The notes beneath the pieces were generated by a model. The model was not told the origin of the DNA and ran no database searches. It saw only the letters and a list, made by a program, of their open reading frames with translations. From positions 1 to 54,155 of the forward strand of contig JANQQC010000061.1 of NCBI GenBank assembly GCA_028285145.1: a stretch of 54,155 nucleotides of DNA. The letters are read 5' to 3'. How positions within the stretch are numbered: the first letter of the stretch is position 1; each line of letters opens with the position of its first letter. The DNA comes from Hyphomonadaceae bacterium (GTDB lineage: Bacteria > Pseudomonadota > Alphaproteobacteria > Caulobacterales > Hyphomonadaceae). A program made the position numbers and the translations under genes. Of this stretch, positions 17,294-25,245 are shown one piece after another.

Positions 17294-18570
17294 ATCAGAG
17301 CTGCGGGGCGCGGTGAGCGCGAGAAGGACCGCATCGCCGTCGAGATCATTGTCCAGACCAACGCCATAGCAATGGCCGCGAGCCCCATGATCTGAAACAC
17401 GAGCAGACGCGACCACTTCATGCCAGAGCGCGCCAGATCCAGCGTGTCCGGGCCAAGCTGTTTTGCAAGTGCAGTTGCCCGGTCGCCGCCGGCTTCCGCG
17501 ACAAGCCGAGCACGCCGGATGTCCTCCGAGGTGCGGGCGTGCTCGATTAGTGTGATCGTACCTGTTGGGTTCGTGATCTCGGCGATCCGGTTGATCTGGA
17601 TGAAGTCTTCCTCCAGCCGGGGCAGACCCTCCTGACGAATGGTGGAAGCCATCACATCACGGACTTTCTCGCCCGCCACTTCGCTGGGTTCGATTTCTAT
17701 AAGCGTCTCGGCGAGGCGCGGCCGGAGGATATCCTCAGAGATGATCGCGTTCATGCGGGTCTCGAGGAACCTCAGATAATTGGGATCGAGCCGGCGCGCG
17801 CGATGAGCGGCTTTAAGGATCGAAGCGGATAGTTCGATATCGACGGGGTTGGGCTGTGTGCTTTCAGCGACCATGCCGAGGCCGGTGAGGCGGAGCAGGA
17901 ACGTGTCGGTCGGTTCGTTGCGAATCCAGGCGCGGCTTTGATTGGCGAGGTCGGCATATGTGCCGAGCATCGAAAAGCCGGACGAGGCAGAGAACCGCAC
18001 CGGATCGGGCGCGGTGGCTGGCGTTGCGGTGGCGGTGTCGTTTTCTGTTCCGTTGGCGCTCTCTGCTTCGGCCGTCGTCTCCTCATCTTCTGCCGGTTGT
18101 GGCAAGGGGATGGAGGGTGGCCGAATGGCGCGTTCATAGCGGGCCCGCACATCATTCGGGAGGAACAGGATTGCCGCGCGAGCAATCCTCTGGTCCTCGG
18201 TGCCTGATATCTCGGCATCGGCGGCCGCCTGAACGGCACGTGTGTCCGCGCCGTCGAGCATTTGTGGGGCTGCCAGCAGGAACCCTCGCGCCGCTGACAT
18301 GTCCTTTGCGCGAAGCTCCCGGTCGACGAGATCCGCCCAGTAGGAGCGTTGATCGGACCCGCGCGGAGCAAGCTCTTGAAAGGCACTATCGATGGCCTGA
18401 CGCGTTTCAGCAATGGCTTCCGGGGCGGGATTCGTACCGAAGCCCTGGACAGAAAAGGCCGTTATGACAATGCGTGCTGCCACGATTGGCAGCAGGATAA
18501 GCAGACTGTTGAAAACGACTGCCTGAATCCAACCGGACGACCGGTTTGAACCTGTTTGATAGTAAGCCAT
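17290..18570 (-). CDS. Two-helix membrane protein of unknown function
   Basis: The protein has 426 residues with one hydrophobic helix near residues 15-38 and another near 385-412, enclosing a large, probably periplasmic, helical domain. A low-complexity acidic/Thr-Ala linker lies at about 145-180 (AEDEETTAEAESANG...). No family is recognised. The residues after the second helix are basic (SFSRSPRPAALI), consistent with a cytoplasmic tail. It faces dksA across a 232-base gap and ends on the marC stop through a 4-base overlap. Confidence 0.75.
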   Translation of the reverse strand: MAYYQTGSNRSSGWIQAVVFNSLLILLPIVAARIVITAFSVQGFGTNPAPEAIAETRQAIDSAFQELAPRGSDQRSYWADLVDRELRAKDMSAARGFLLAAPQMLDGADTRAVQAAADAEISGTEDQRIARAAILFLPNDVRARYERAIRPPSIPLPQPAEDEETTAEAESANGTENDTATATPATAPDPVRFSASSGFSMLGTYADLANQSRAWIRNEPTDTFLLRLTGLGMVAESTQPNPVDIELSASILKAAHRARRLDPNYLRFLETRMNAIISEDILRPRLAETLIEIEPSEVAGEKVRDVMASTIRQEGLPRLEEDFIQINRIAEITNPTGTITLIEHARTSEDIRRARLVAEAGGDRATALAKQLGPDTLDLARSGMKWSRLLVFQIMGLAAIAMALVWTMISTAMRSFSRSPRPAALI

Positions 18571-18802
18571 GAAGGCGCGCGCACCGATCCGTTGGGAGAG
18601 TTCCTATACGTCATTGGGTCGCCTCAGGAATCAAGAGTCGGCCACATTAATCACTGCACATGCTCGCTCAGATTGTGTAGAGCCCAGAAACACTCCACTT
18701 TGTTGTCACAATTCTTTGAAAACAAACGGCTAAATCGTGGGCATTGGAGCGATTGCGTCCGGCGACACTGCGCGATATACGACGCCCAGTTCGGAGTGTG
18801 TT

Positions 18803-19219
18803 ATGAGCAAAGTTGATCTTTCCAACTACAAACCGACGGCCAAGGAGGCGTTTATGAATGAGCGCCAGCAGGCCTACTTCAAGCAAAAGCTCGAAGATTG
18901 GAAAAACGATATTCTTGATGGCTCCAAGGAAACCATCAACAATCTGCAAGAAGCATCAACGGCGTTGCCGGATCTTGTTGACCGGGCTTCGGCGGAGTCT
19001 GACAAAGCGCTTGAGCTGCGAACGCGGGACCGGCAGCGCAAGCTGATCTCGAAGATTGACGCGGCGCTGCGCCGGATCGATGAGGGGACCTACGGCTACT
19101 GCACTGAAACGGGCGAGCCGATTTCTCTGAAACGGCTCGAAGCCCGTCCCACAGCAACGCTCAGCCTCGAGGCGCAGGAACGCCATGAGCGCAATGAACG
19201 TACGGTTCGTGACGACTGA
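18803..19219 (+). CDS. dksA: DksA-family RNA polymerase-binding factor with degenerate zinc finger
   Basis: DksA enters the RNA polymerase secondary channel and, with ppGpp, retunes promoters. The 138-residue protein keeps the coiled-coil (ending LRTRDRQRKLISKIDAALRRIDEGTYGYC) with an acidic tip region around DRASAESD. Of the four zinc-binding cysteines in E. coli DksA only the first remains (YGYC-T-E-T); the positions of the others are Thr, Ser and Ala (GEPISLKRLEARPTATLSLEA). From memory this loss is common in alphaproteobacterial DksA. The ATG at 18803 has GGAG upstream; a 22-codon 5' extension is rejected. Confidence 0.93.
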   Translation: MSKVDLSNYKPTAKEAFMNERQQAYFKQKLEDWKNDILDGSKETINNLQEASTALPDLVDRASAESDKALELRTRDRQRKLISKIDAALRRIDEGTYGYCTETGEPISLKRLEARPTATLSLEAQERHERNERTVRDD

Positions 19220-19243
19220 TTTTCCGATGATTTAATGAAGGAA

Positions 19244-19270
19244 ACGGCGGTGGTCCCGATCCACCACCGT
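19244..19270 (+). terminator. Hairpin after dksA
   Basis: ACGGCGGTGG (19244-19253) pairs with CCACCACCGT (19261-19270) with one mismatch and a 7-base loop, 25 bases beyond the dksA stop. No T-run follows, so it may be a pause or Rho-assisted end. Confidence 0.5.
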
Positions 19271-19475
19271 CCCTGTCACCCAACGCCCCGGTGGATCTAG
19301 TGCCCATGGTTGCGTTGAAATCGTTTTCGCACGTAATCGCGAATATTTCGTTAGACCTTTGTTTTCAGCGAGTTAACGCAACAAGGCTTTGTTTTGACCG
19401 CTGAGTCGGGCGCGAGTCCTAACCACCCGTTAACCGTGACGACGGCAAATGACTGAAAGAAATCGGAAGGACCGC

Positions 19476-20423
19476 ATGGCGTCTTCTATGGACTCAGCTA
19501 ACGGCGAAGACTGGTCAGTCGGGGGCAAACCTCTGCTGTCTTCGCGTAGCGTTCTGAGCTCTGCCGAGATCGACGCGCTGTTGCGGCCGGATCTCTCCGA
19601 CATGCATGAGCCAGCCCCGCCGAAAGAGGTCGAGCAGAAACCGATGCTGGCGCTCAACGCGCCAGACCGTGATCTTGAAGTGGCGCGGCAGATCACGGCT
19701 GGATTGTCACTGGTTCTGCGTCGCGACTGCCTCGTTGATGCTGTCGTTCGTCCTCTGGGTGTCCGCGCTGCACCATTTGCCGTGGCGGCTGAAACGGCTG
19801 GGCCGGGCGGAGCGGCGATTTGTTTTGCAGCGGCGAGCGGCATGATCACTGCGATGCTGGTCGTTGATGATGATGTTGCCGGCAAACTTGTCGAACTTGC
19901 CTGCGGCGGCGGCACCTCAGCCTCTAGTAGCGTGTCATCCCGCCCACTGACGGCCATGGGGGCCGACATCCTACAGTCTGTCCTGTCACCGGCAGCGTCA
20001 GCTTTTGGTGACGGCGCGACCCTGGCGCGTGTCGAACCGCGCGCAGCGTATGCGGCGGCCTTGGCCCCGTCGGGCGAGGCACGCGTGATCGATGTGATCC
20101 TTTGTCTAGGCGACGTCGAGAGCCGCGCGACGCTGCTCGTTTCCGAGACGATCCAGACGCCCGCATCTGAACCCTCGCAGGTTCCGGAGGTCGAAACTGG
20201 CGTGACAGCTGTCCTGACAGCCAGGCTCGCGAGCCTGAGTGTTCCGGCGAGCCGGATCAGCCGATTGAAGCCGGGCGACACACTCCTGCTTGGGTTACCG
20301 CCAGATCAGCCGGTGTCGCTGCTCTCGGGTGGTCGTGATGGTAAGATAGCGGCCGAGGGCGACATTGGCCGAAAGGGTGCAAACATCGCCATCCGTTTGA
20401 CGCGGAGCATGATGGGCGCTTAG
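19476..20423 (+). CDS. fliM: FliM-like flagellar switch protein
   Basis: The protein begins with the CheY-binding type peptide LSSAEIDALL near residue 27, as in FliM (LSQDEIDALL). A CheC/FliM middle region follows, with a GGG turn (LACGGGTS) and RPLTAMGADIL. A C-terminal SpoA domain (about 240-310) has LKPGDTLLLG and ends GRKGANIAIRL. This order matches FliM, the C-ring protein setting rotation direction. It is 315 residues, with sequence in the middle more divergent than usual, so a FliM paralogue is possible. The ATG at 19476 has GGAAGGA 6 bases before it. It stands apart from other flagellar genes and ends convergent with terC. Confidence 0.75.
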   Translation: MASSMDSANGEDWSVGGKPLLSSRSVLSSAEIDALLRPDLSDMHEPAPPKEVEQKPMLALNAPDRDLEVARQITAGLSLVLRRDCLVDAVVRPLGVRAAPFAVAAETAGPGGAAICFAAASGMITAMLVVDDDVAGKLVELACGGGTSASSSVSSRPLTAMGADILQSVLSPAASAFGDGATLARVEPRAAYAAALAPSGEARVIDVILCLGDVESRATLLVSETIQTPASEPSQVPEVETGVTAVLTARLASLSVPASRISRLKPGDTLLLGLPPDQPVSLLSGGRDGKIAAEGDIGRKGANIAIRLTRSMMGA

Positions 20424-21409
20424 TGGCCTTGAGCCATGGCCTTGTTGGCCGCTGCCAGTGCATCGGCCTCTGGATCGTCACCTCTGATCTCAGCTTCCCG
20501 AATGGCCCAGAGACGTTTCTGGTAGCGCGTAGAAATCACATCGGTCACGACCAGTACGAAGATGACGAGGTAGAAGCTCGACTTGCTCATCGCCTCGATG
20601 GTGAAGCCGAACAGCTTCATGTGAGCCAAGTGTGCGCCTTCCGTGACCAGCAAAGTGCCGACAAGGAACAGAATGAAAAGGCCGAGTACCTCATACATGC
20701 GGTTCCTCTTGATGAAATCGGCAACATAGTCGGCCATCAGCATCATCGCGATGCCGGACAGGATGATCGCAATCGCCATAATCCAGACCTGGTAGTCCTT
20801 GCCGGGCCGGCACCCAACAGCGCCTTCGATCGGAGATGCGATCAGAGCCGTCTTACACTCGGTCACGGTGCCTTTGAATTGACCGAGCACGTCGCCGGAT
20901 GCGTTGACGATCTGTGCGACTTCGACATTTGCGATCGCCATGGCCGACAGGATCGAGTCGAAGGAAAAGACGAGGTTCACCGCCACGATCATGGAGACAG
21001 CCTGAACGACGGATTTCTTCGCGCCGCCTTCAGTGTGTTCGATATGCTCGACGGCCAGAAGATGCGTGATTTCCTTTACGGCGGTGTAGATGATGAAGGC
21101 TCCGCCCAGCAGCGTGACCATTGCCTGCACAGTGAACTCGCCCTCGAAAAAGCCGGACAGATGGATCCGGAAAAGGGGTTCGGCCAGTAGCGTGAAGATA
21201 TTCACTATGATGATCAGCAACACGACGCGGAAGACGACTGCCAAGCCAATGCCCCACTGGCGAACCAGAGACGCTTTCTCGCCGACGCGCTTGGACTCGA
21301 TCGATATGTAGAGAAGATTGTCGAAGCCGAGGACGGCCTGGAGCATCAAAAGCATGAGGAGGGTGAACAGCCCACCTGTAGTGAAAACCTCGGCAAAGAC
21401 TTCAGCCAT
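20420..21409 (-). CDS. TerC-family integral membrane protein
   Basis: The TerC fold is visible: LGFDNLLYISI near residue 28, a matching acidic repeat VNLVFSFDSILSAMAI near 145-160, and VVTDVISTRYQKR near the end. TerC proteins are linked to metal (Mn) export to exoenzymes and tellurium resistance. An unusual insertion of about 40 residues, with two cysteines (TECKTAL... GAVGCRPG), sits between the fourth and fifth helices and could form a disulfide in the periplasm. The C-terminus is charged and Ala-rich. AGGGAG precedes the ATG. Its stop overlaps that of fliM as TTAG. Confidence 0.9.
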   Translation of the reverse strand: MAEVFAEVFTTGGLFTLLMLLMLQAVLGFDNLLYISIESKRVGEKASLVRQWGIGLAVVFRVVLLIIIVNIFTLLAEPLFRIHLSGFFEGEFTVQAMVTLLGGAFIIYTAVKEITHLLAVEHIEHTEGGAKKSVVQAVSMIVAVNLVFSFDSILSAMAIANVEVAQIVNASGDVLGQFKGTVTECKTALIASPIEGAVGCRPGKDYQVWIMAIAIILSGIAMMLMADYVADFIKRNRMYEVLGLFILFLVGTLLVTEGAHLAHMKLFGFTIEAMSKSSFYLVIFVLVVTDVISTRYQKRLWAIREAEIRGDDPEADALAAANKAMAQGH

Positions 21410-21542
21410 TGCGCAACTCCCTCTCTTTTGTGTCCATTGGCCGCTTAAGGCAGTTTGGATCCTGCCTTCAAGACGCGGTCAGCAGTGGTCTGGATCCGTG
21501 GGGCGTGGCCACGGAGAAGGGTTGAGGGAGGTAACCCGGTCT

Positions 21543-21932
21543 TTACAGGAAAAGTTGTGTTTGCGTGGTGAGCGCGACTTTCGATCCGTTCTCCAGCGTC
21601 ATCTCCGTTTGCCAGACGGACATGCGTCGACCGGTTTTCACAGGAGTGGTGACGGCGAGAACGGTCGAGCCTTTTGGTGCAGCGCCGAGGAAGTTGGTTT
21701 TGCTTTCGATTGTAGTCGTGCCCTTGGCACCTTCAGGAAGGGTCATGAATGCGCCGATTGCGCCAAGCGCGTCGGCAAAGGCCATCACGGCACCGCCATG
21801 CATGATCCCGCCTGTGGTGCAGAGGTCATCCCGGATTTCGAGCTGGCCATGAACGGTATTGGGCGATGCTTCGGTGACCTTGATGCCCATCAAGCGTGAG
21901 AACGGCATCGAGTCGGCTGGATTGGACGTCAT
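21543..21932 (-). CDS. PaaI-type hotdog-fold thioesterase
   Basis: The 129-residue hotdog protein has the PaaI pattern: GQLEIRDDLCTTGGIMHGGAVMAFAD (HGG near residues 48-50) and TTIESKTNFLGAA. It would release CoA from an acyl-CoA. The ATG at 21932 overlaps the TetR stop as ATGA, with AAGGA upstream. It is the last gene of a three-gene unit: hotdog protein, TetR regulator, this gene. A second hotdog protein in the same unit suggests an acyl-CoA-responsive operon. Confidence 0.87.
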   Translation of the reverse strand: MTSNPADSMPFSRLMGIKVTEASPNTVHGQLEIRDDLCTTGGIMHGGAVMAFADALGAIGAFMTLPEGAKGTTTIESKTNFLGAAPKGSTVLAVTTPVKTGRRMSVWQTEMTLENGSKVALTTQTQLFL

Positions 21933-22552
21933 TTCGGAGGTTCCTTTGGTTTCGGTTTGGGCTTGGCGCTCCACATCGGTTGAGACTCTGACTTCGGGTT
22001 CGATCCAAGGCCGGCGACAGCTAGGATTTCATCGATGAAATCCTCGTCGCTTCTGGCTTTCAGAGCGCCGGCAAGATGAAGGTCTAGCCCTCCATGAACC
22101 AACATCCAGTAGCGCATGACTGCGCGACGGCGCTCGTCTTCATCGCCGTCCGCTGGTGCCAGATTAGCGAGGGAGACAGCTATCACCTTATCCACCGCTG
22201 CCCGGAGTTCAGGTTCAGTCTCAAACTGTGTGTATCGGCGGTCCATCATGACCGCATAGAGGTTGGGGTTCGAGAGAGCATAGCGGCTGTAGATCCGCAT
22301 ATAGTCAGCTGGACCGTTCGCGCCGGTCAGTTCTTGAGCAAGTTCGCGATAACCCGTCGCTGCAAGCGCGGAGAAGAGGGCATCCTTGTCGGCAAAATGA
22401 TTGTAGAGGGCGCGATGGGCAACGCCGAGCCTGCCCGCTAAGGCACGAATGGAGAGACCGTCTGTGCCGACCGTTTCGAGCATGTTGCGTGCTTCGGTCA
22501 GCGCTGCGCTGCGCAAGTCTCCATGATGATAGTTTGCGCGGGCACGGGCCAT
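21929..22552 (-). CDS. TetR-family transcriptional regulator
   Basis: The N-terminal helix-turn-helix spans about residues 8-55 (LTEARNMLETVGTDGLSIRALAGRLGV then HRALYNHFADKDALF), the standard TetR pattern. The C-terminal ligand domain is variable, and the tail is Lys/Pro-rich (KPKPKPKEPPK). It lies 2 bases after one hotdog thioesterase gene and overlaps the other, so the ligand is plausibly an acyl-CoA or fatty acid. A highly regular operator at 23018-23049, upstream of the operon, is its likely target. Confidence 0.93.
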   Translation of the reverse strand: MARARANYHHGDLRSAALTEARNMLETVGTDGLSIRALAGRLGVAHRALYNHFADKDALFSALAATGYRELAQELTGANGPADYMRIYSRYALSNPNLYAVMMDRRYTQFETEPELRAAVDKVIAVSLANLAPADGDEDERRRAVMRYWMLVHGGLDLHLAGALKARSDEDFIDEILAVAGLGSNPKSESQPMWSAKPKPKPKEPPK

Positions 22553-22554
22553 GA

Positions 22555-23004
22555 TCAGGCAGCCTTCGAGACATGCCAGTCTACAGACATGATCGCGACG
22601 TCAGACCCCGAACCATCACGCATCTTTACATCGACTGTGAACTGAACGCGGCCATCTGCGTCGAGGGTTTTCAGAAGCTCAGTCGCCGGGCTCGATAAGC
22701 TGCCCTCAGCTTCAATATCTCCCTTGGCGACCTTCACATATTTGATAGCGGCATTCGCTGCGACCGCCTGAACTGTAGTGATAACGGGCAGGAAGCCACC
22801 GGCCATCGCTGCGCCGGAGGCCGCTTCGCCAAGTGTGAAAAGGGCACCGGCATGCTGGCTGTAGATGTGGTTCATCGTCTCCGGCCGTTCGGGCAGGCGG
22901 GCTGTGCTCGTCCCGTCGGCAATATTGAGCAGTTCCACCCCCGTATGGGCCGCATAGGGCACCGTTTTCGAGATCTGTTCTTTGATCGTGTCATAGGGAG
23001 TCAT
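22555..23004 (-). CDS. Hotdog-fold protein (DUF4442/PaaI-like thioesterase)
   Basis: The protein has 149 residues with a hotdog core: STARLPERPETMNHIYSQHAGALFTLGEAASG near 33-65 supplies the central helix, and the IKYVKVAKGDIEAEG strand follows. It is closer to the DUF4442-type group than to PaaI itself. It is probably an acyl-CoA or acyl-ACP thioesterase or binding protein. It is the first gene of the minus-strand unit, and its ATG lies only 14 bases from the operator array. The divergent neighbour is a nitronate monooxygenase-like gene. Confidence 0.82.
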   Translation of the reverse strand: MTPYDTIKEQISKTVPYAAHTGVELLNIADGTSTARLPERPETMNHIYSQHAGALFTLGEAASGAAMAGGFLPVITTVQAVAANAAIKYVKVAKGDIEAEGSLSSPATELLKTLDADGRVQFTVDVKMRDGSGSDVAIMSVDWHVSKAA

Positions 23005-23017
23005 CGTGGCCTCTATA

Positions 23018-23049
23018 TATCCAATGGATACTTATGTATCCGGCGGATA
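23018..23049. promoter_or_regulatory. Tandem TATCC-N3-GGATA operator (four half-sites)
   Basis: Four half-sites alternate regularly. TATCC 23018-23022 / GGATA 23026-23030 and TATCC 23037-23041 / GGATA 23045-23049 form two perfect dyads with 3-base centres 19 bases apart. GGATAC-TTAT-GTATCC (23026-23041) is a third perfect dyad bridging them. The array lies between the divergent thioesterase-TetR unit and the nitronate monooxygenase gene. Two TetR dimers about two helical turns apart would fit. The assignment to the neighbouring TetR protein is inference from position. Confidence 0.75.
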
Positions 23050-23177
23050 TACAGAGCTGCAGTCGAGCTGTCAATTTTGGGCAGGAGAGATCGAGCTGAG
23101 CGCTGACGCTTCCCCTACGCCAAGGTTTCGCTGGCGTTCTTTTACGCTAGGGTGCGCGGGCAAGAAGGAGAGCACTT

Positions 23178-24167
23178 ATGAAGACCGCCATCACTGAAAT
23201 GTTCGGCATTGAGCACCCAATCGTTCAGGGGGGGATGCATTTCGTCGGGTTCGCCGAAATGGCCGCCGCCGTTTCCAATGCGGGCGGCCTGGGCATCATC
23301 ACGGCCCTGACGCAGAAAACACCGGCTGATCTTGCAAACGAGATCGCCAGATGCCGCGACATGACGGACAAGCCGATTGGCGTGAACCTGACCTTCCTTC
23401 CATCGGTCAATCCGCCAGACTATCCCGGCTACATCAAGGCAATTATCGAAGGTGGTGTGAAAGCCGTTGAGACGGCAGGCAACAACCCGTCTGAAGTTCT
23501 GCCGGTCCTGAAGGACAATGGGATCAAGGTGATCCACAAGTGTACGGCTGTTCGTCACGCGCTAAAGGCGCAGTCGATTGGTTGTGATGCCGTCTCTGTC
23601 GACGGGTTCGAGTGCGGCGGTCATCCGGGTGAGGACGACATTCCAAACATGATCCTGCTGCCGCGTGCGGCGGACGAGCTTGAGATTCCATTCGTGTCCT
23701 CGGGCGGCATGGCCGACGGCCGTTCACTGGTCGCTTCGCTCGCCATGGGCGCGCAGGGCATGAACATGGGCACGCGTTTCATCGCCACTAAGGAAGCCCC
23801 AGTGCATGAGAATGTGAAGCAAGCCATCGTTGCGGCATCAGAACTCGACACACGTCTTGTCATGCGCCCGCTGCGTAACACTGAGCGCGTCCTGAACAAC
23901 GCGGCCGTAGAACGCCTTCTCGAGAAAGAAAAGGAACTCGGTAAGGACCTCAAATTCGAGGACATCATCGCCGAAGTCGCCGGCGTGTATCCGAGGATCA
24001 TGCTGGATGGCGAAATGGATGCCGGGGCGTGGTCCTGCGGCATGGTCGCCGGCCTCATCAACGATATCCCGACCTGCAAGGAGCTGATCGACGGCATAAT
24101 GGAAGAGGCGGAAACCATCATCAACGAACGCCTTGGTGGGTTCCTCAAGGAATCTGTTGCTGCCTAG
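23178..24167 (+). CDS. Nitronate monooxygenase / enoyl-ACP reductase II-like flavoprotein
   Basis: The FMN-dependent TIM barrel of 329 residues has family motifs HPIVQGGM (residues 13-20), AGGLGIITAL, SVDGFECGGHPGEDD (about 139-153, with the conserved His) and SSGGMADGR followed by GAQGMNMGTRF. The NMO family oxidises alkyl nitronates; the related FabK reduces enoyl-ACP. Many genomic copies next to acyl-CoA genes act on unknown fatty substrates. AAGGAG lies 8 bases before the ATG. It is divergent from the TetR-thioesterase unit and shares its operator region. Confidence 0.85.
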   Translation: MKTAITEMFGIEHPIVQGGMHFVGFAEMAAAVSNAGGLGIITALTQKTPADLANEIARCRDMTDKPIGVNLTFLPSVNPPDYPGYIKAIIEGGVKAVETAGNNPSEVLPVLKDNGIKVIHKCTAVRHALKAQSIGCDAVSVDGFECGGHPGEDDIPNMILLPRAADELEIPFVSSGGMADGRSLVASLAMGAQGMNMGTRFIATKEAPVHENVKQAIVAASELDTRLVMRPLRNTERVLNNAAVERLLEKEKELGKDLKFEDIIAEVAGVYPRIMLDGEMDAGAWSCGMVAGLINDIPTCKELIDGIMEEAETIINERLGGFLKESVAA

Positions 24168-24172
24168 TACTC

Positions 24173-24694
24173 TTGAAAGAGCTTGGCCATCTCGCTGACG
24201 CAGTCAGAGATTATGACGGCCGCGACGTCGAGCTGCTGGCGAAGGCTTACAGGGCTTTCGCCAGCGCCGACGGCTCAGCCGACGATATCCTGACACTTTG
24301 CGCGAGCGTCGAACCTGTTGAGGCGGAAGCGGCAAGCTGGCTTTTGAAAGCCTATGCCGATGATGGTGGCCGTCTGACCACCGCCCAGTCCCGGCGTCTG
24401 ATTGGCATATTGGAGAGGTTCAGCCGCTGGCAGGCACAGCTGCATATTTGCCAAAGCGTTCGGGCGCTATCGATCGAACCGACGGATGCGAGTGTGCTCG
24501 TCGCCTGGTTGATGCCGTTCTTGACAAGCAAGCGACCGTTTTTGCGAGCCTGGTCGCTGGACGCATTGAGCGCCCTCGCAGAATTGCACGCGTCGCATCG
24601 ACAGGCATTTTCAAAGGCATTATCAGTGGCATCGTCAGACGAGGCCGCGTCGGTACGTGCTAGGGCACGAAAGCTTGCCTTGCGCCGCCGATAA
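24173..24694 (+). CDS. Helical-repeat protein of unknown function
   Basis: The frame from a TTG at 24173 encodes 173 residues, almost entirely alpha-helical and rich in Ala and Leu, with HEAT-like spacing in the last third (PFLRAWSLDALSALAELHASHRQ then AASVRARARKLALRRR). It starts 5 bases after the preceding stop. No family is recognised, and the ribosome site is weak (AAGGAA is 21 bases away), so the exact start is unsure. Reading the frame further upstream would overlap the monooxygenase coding region with implausible sequence. Confidence 0.6.
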   Translation: MKELGHLADAVRDYDGRDVELLAKAYRAFASADGSADDILTLCASVEPVEAEAASWLLKAYADDGGRLTTAQSRRLIGILERFSRWQAQLHICQSVRALSIEPTDASVLVAWLMPFLTSKRPFLRAWSLDALSALAELHASHRQAFSKALSVASSDEAASVRARARKLALRRR

Positions 24695-24705
24695 GGATCA
24701 GGCGG

Positions 24706-25194
24706 CTAGTTCTGCCGTTGATACTCAACCTGCATGAATTGCTGCCAGCCCTGATCAGTAAGCGACCAGTCCGTTACGGTCATCGTCCCGGATGCGTCCA
24801 GCCGATACTCTGATCGTCCCTGTTCGCCGCCGGCTTTGCCCCAATGCGTGGTGAGCGTGCTATCCGACCAAGTTGCATTCAAGGGGTGGATCGCGCCGCC
24901 GCTATCGGACCAGTAGCCATCAAGCCCACTTTCCAGTTTTCGGTAGACGCCGTCGCCCGCGAAGATGGCTGCGCCACCTGCAGCGGGATCGATCGTATAG
25001 GCGATCGTTATCTGTTCCTTGTGAAGTCCTGAGGACCAGTCTACGCGACATTTGGCTTCTGTACCCCACGCATCGCAATCGGCGGTCCACGTCCCGATAA
25101 GCGCACTTGCATCTGCTGACGTGCCCGCGACTTCCCCCATCGCCGACGGCGTCAGCGTCACGGTTGCAACGCACGCTATAGCCAATAGCTTCAT
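24706..25194 (-). CDS. Secreted protein of unknown function
   Basis: The 162-residue protein has a clear signal peptide (MKLLAIACVATVTLTPSAMG, cleavage near AMG-EV). A beta-rich, Trp-containing domain follows (IGTWTADCDAW, GYWSDSGGAIHPLNATW), resembling small lipocalin-like or DUF1579-type beta barrels, though no family can be named. Two cysteines (CDAW..., KCRV) about 10 residues apart may form a disulfide. The ATG at 25194 has GGAGG 6 bases before it; a 10-codon extension is rejected. It lies 51 bases downstream of the RND pump gene on the same strand. Confidence 0.75.
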   Translation of the reverse strand: MKLLAIACVATVTLTPSAMGEVAGTSADASALIGTWTADCDAWGTEAKCRVDWSSGLHKEQITIAYTIDPAAGGAAIFAGDGVYRKLESGLDGYWSDSGGAIHPLNATWSDSTLTTHWGKAGGEQGRSEYRLDASGTMTVTDWSLTDQGWQQFMQVEYQRQN

Positions 25195-25245
25195 GACCAC
25201 CTCCGCATCTGGAGGTTGCATCATAGCCTGATTACCCGTGAGTGC

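Noticed and set aside
24029-24172. Longer start for the helical-repeat gene inside the nitronate monooxygenase gene
   Set aside because: The extra codons give His/Arg/Trp-rich sequence in the shadow of a well-conserved C-terminus; a TTG at 24173 fits better.
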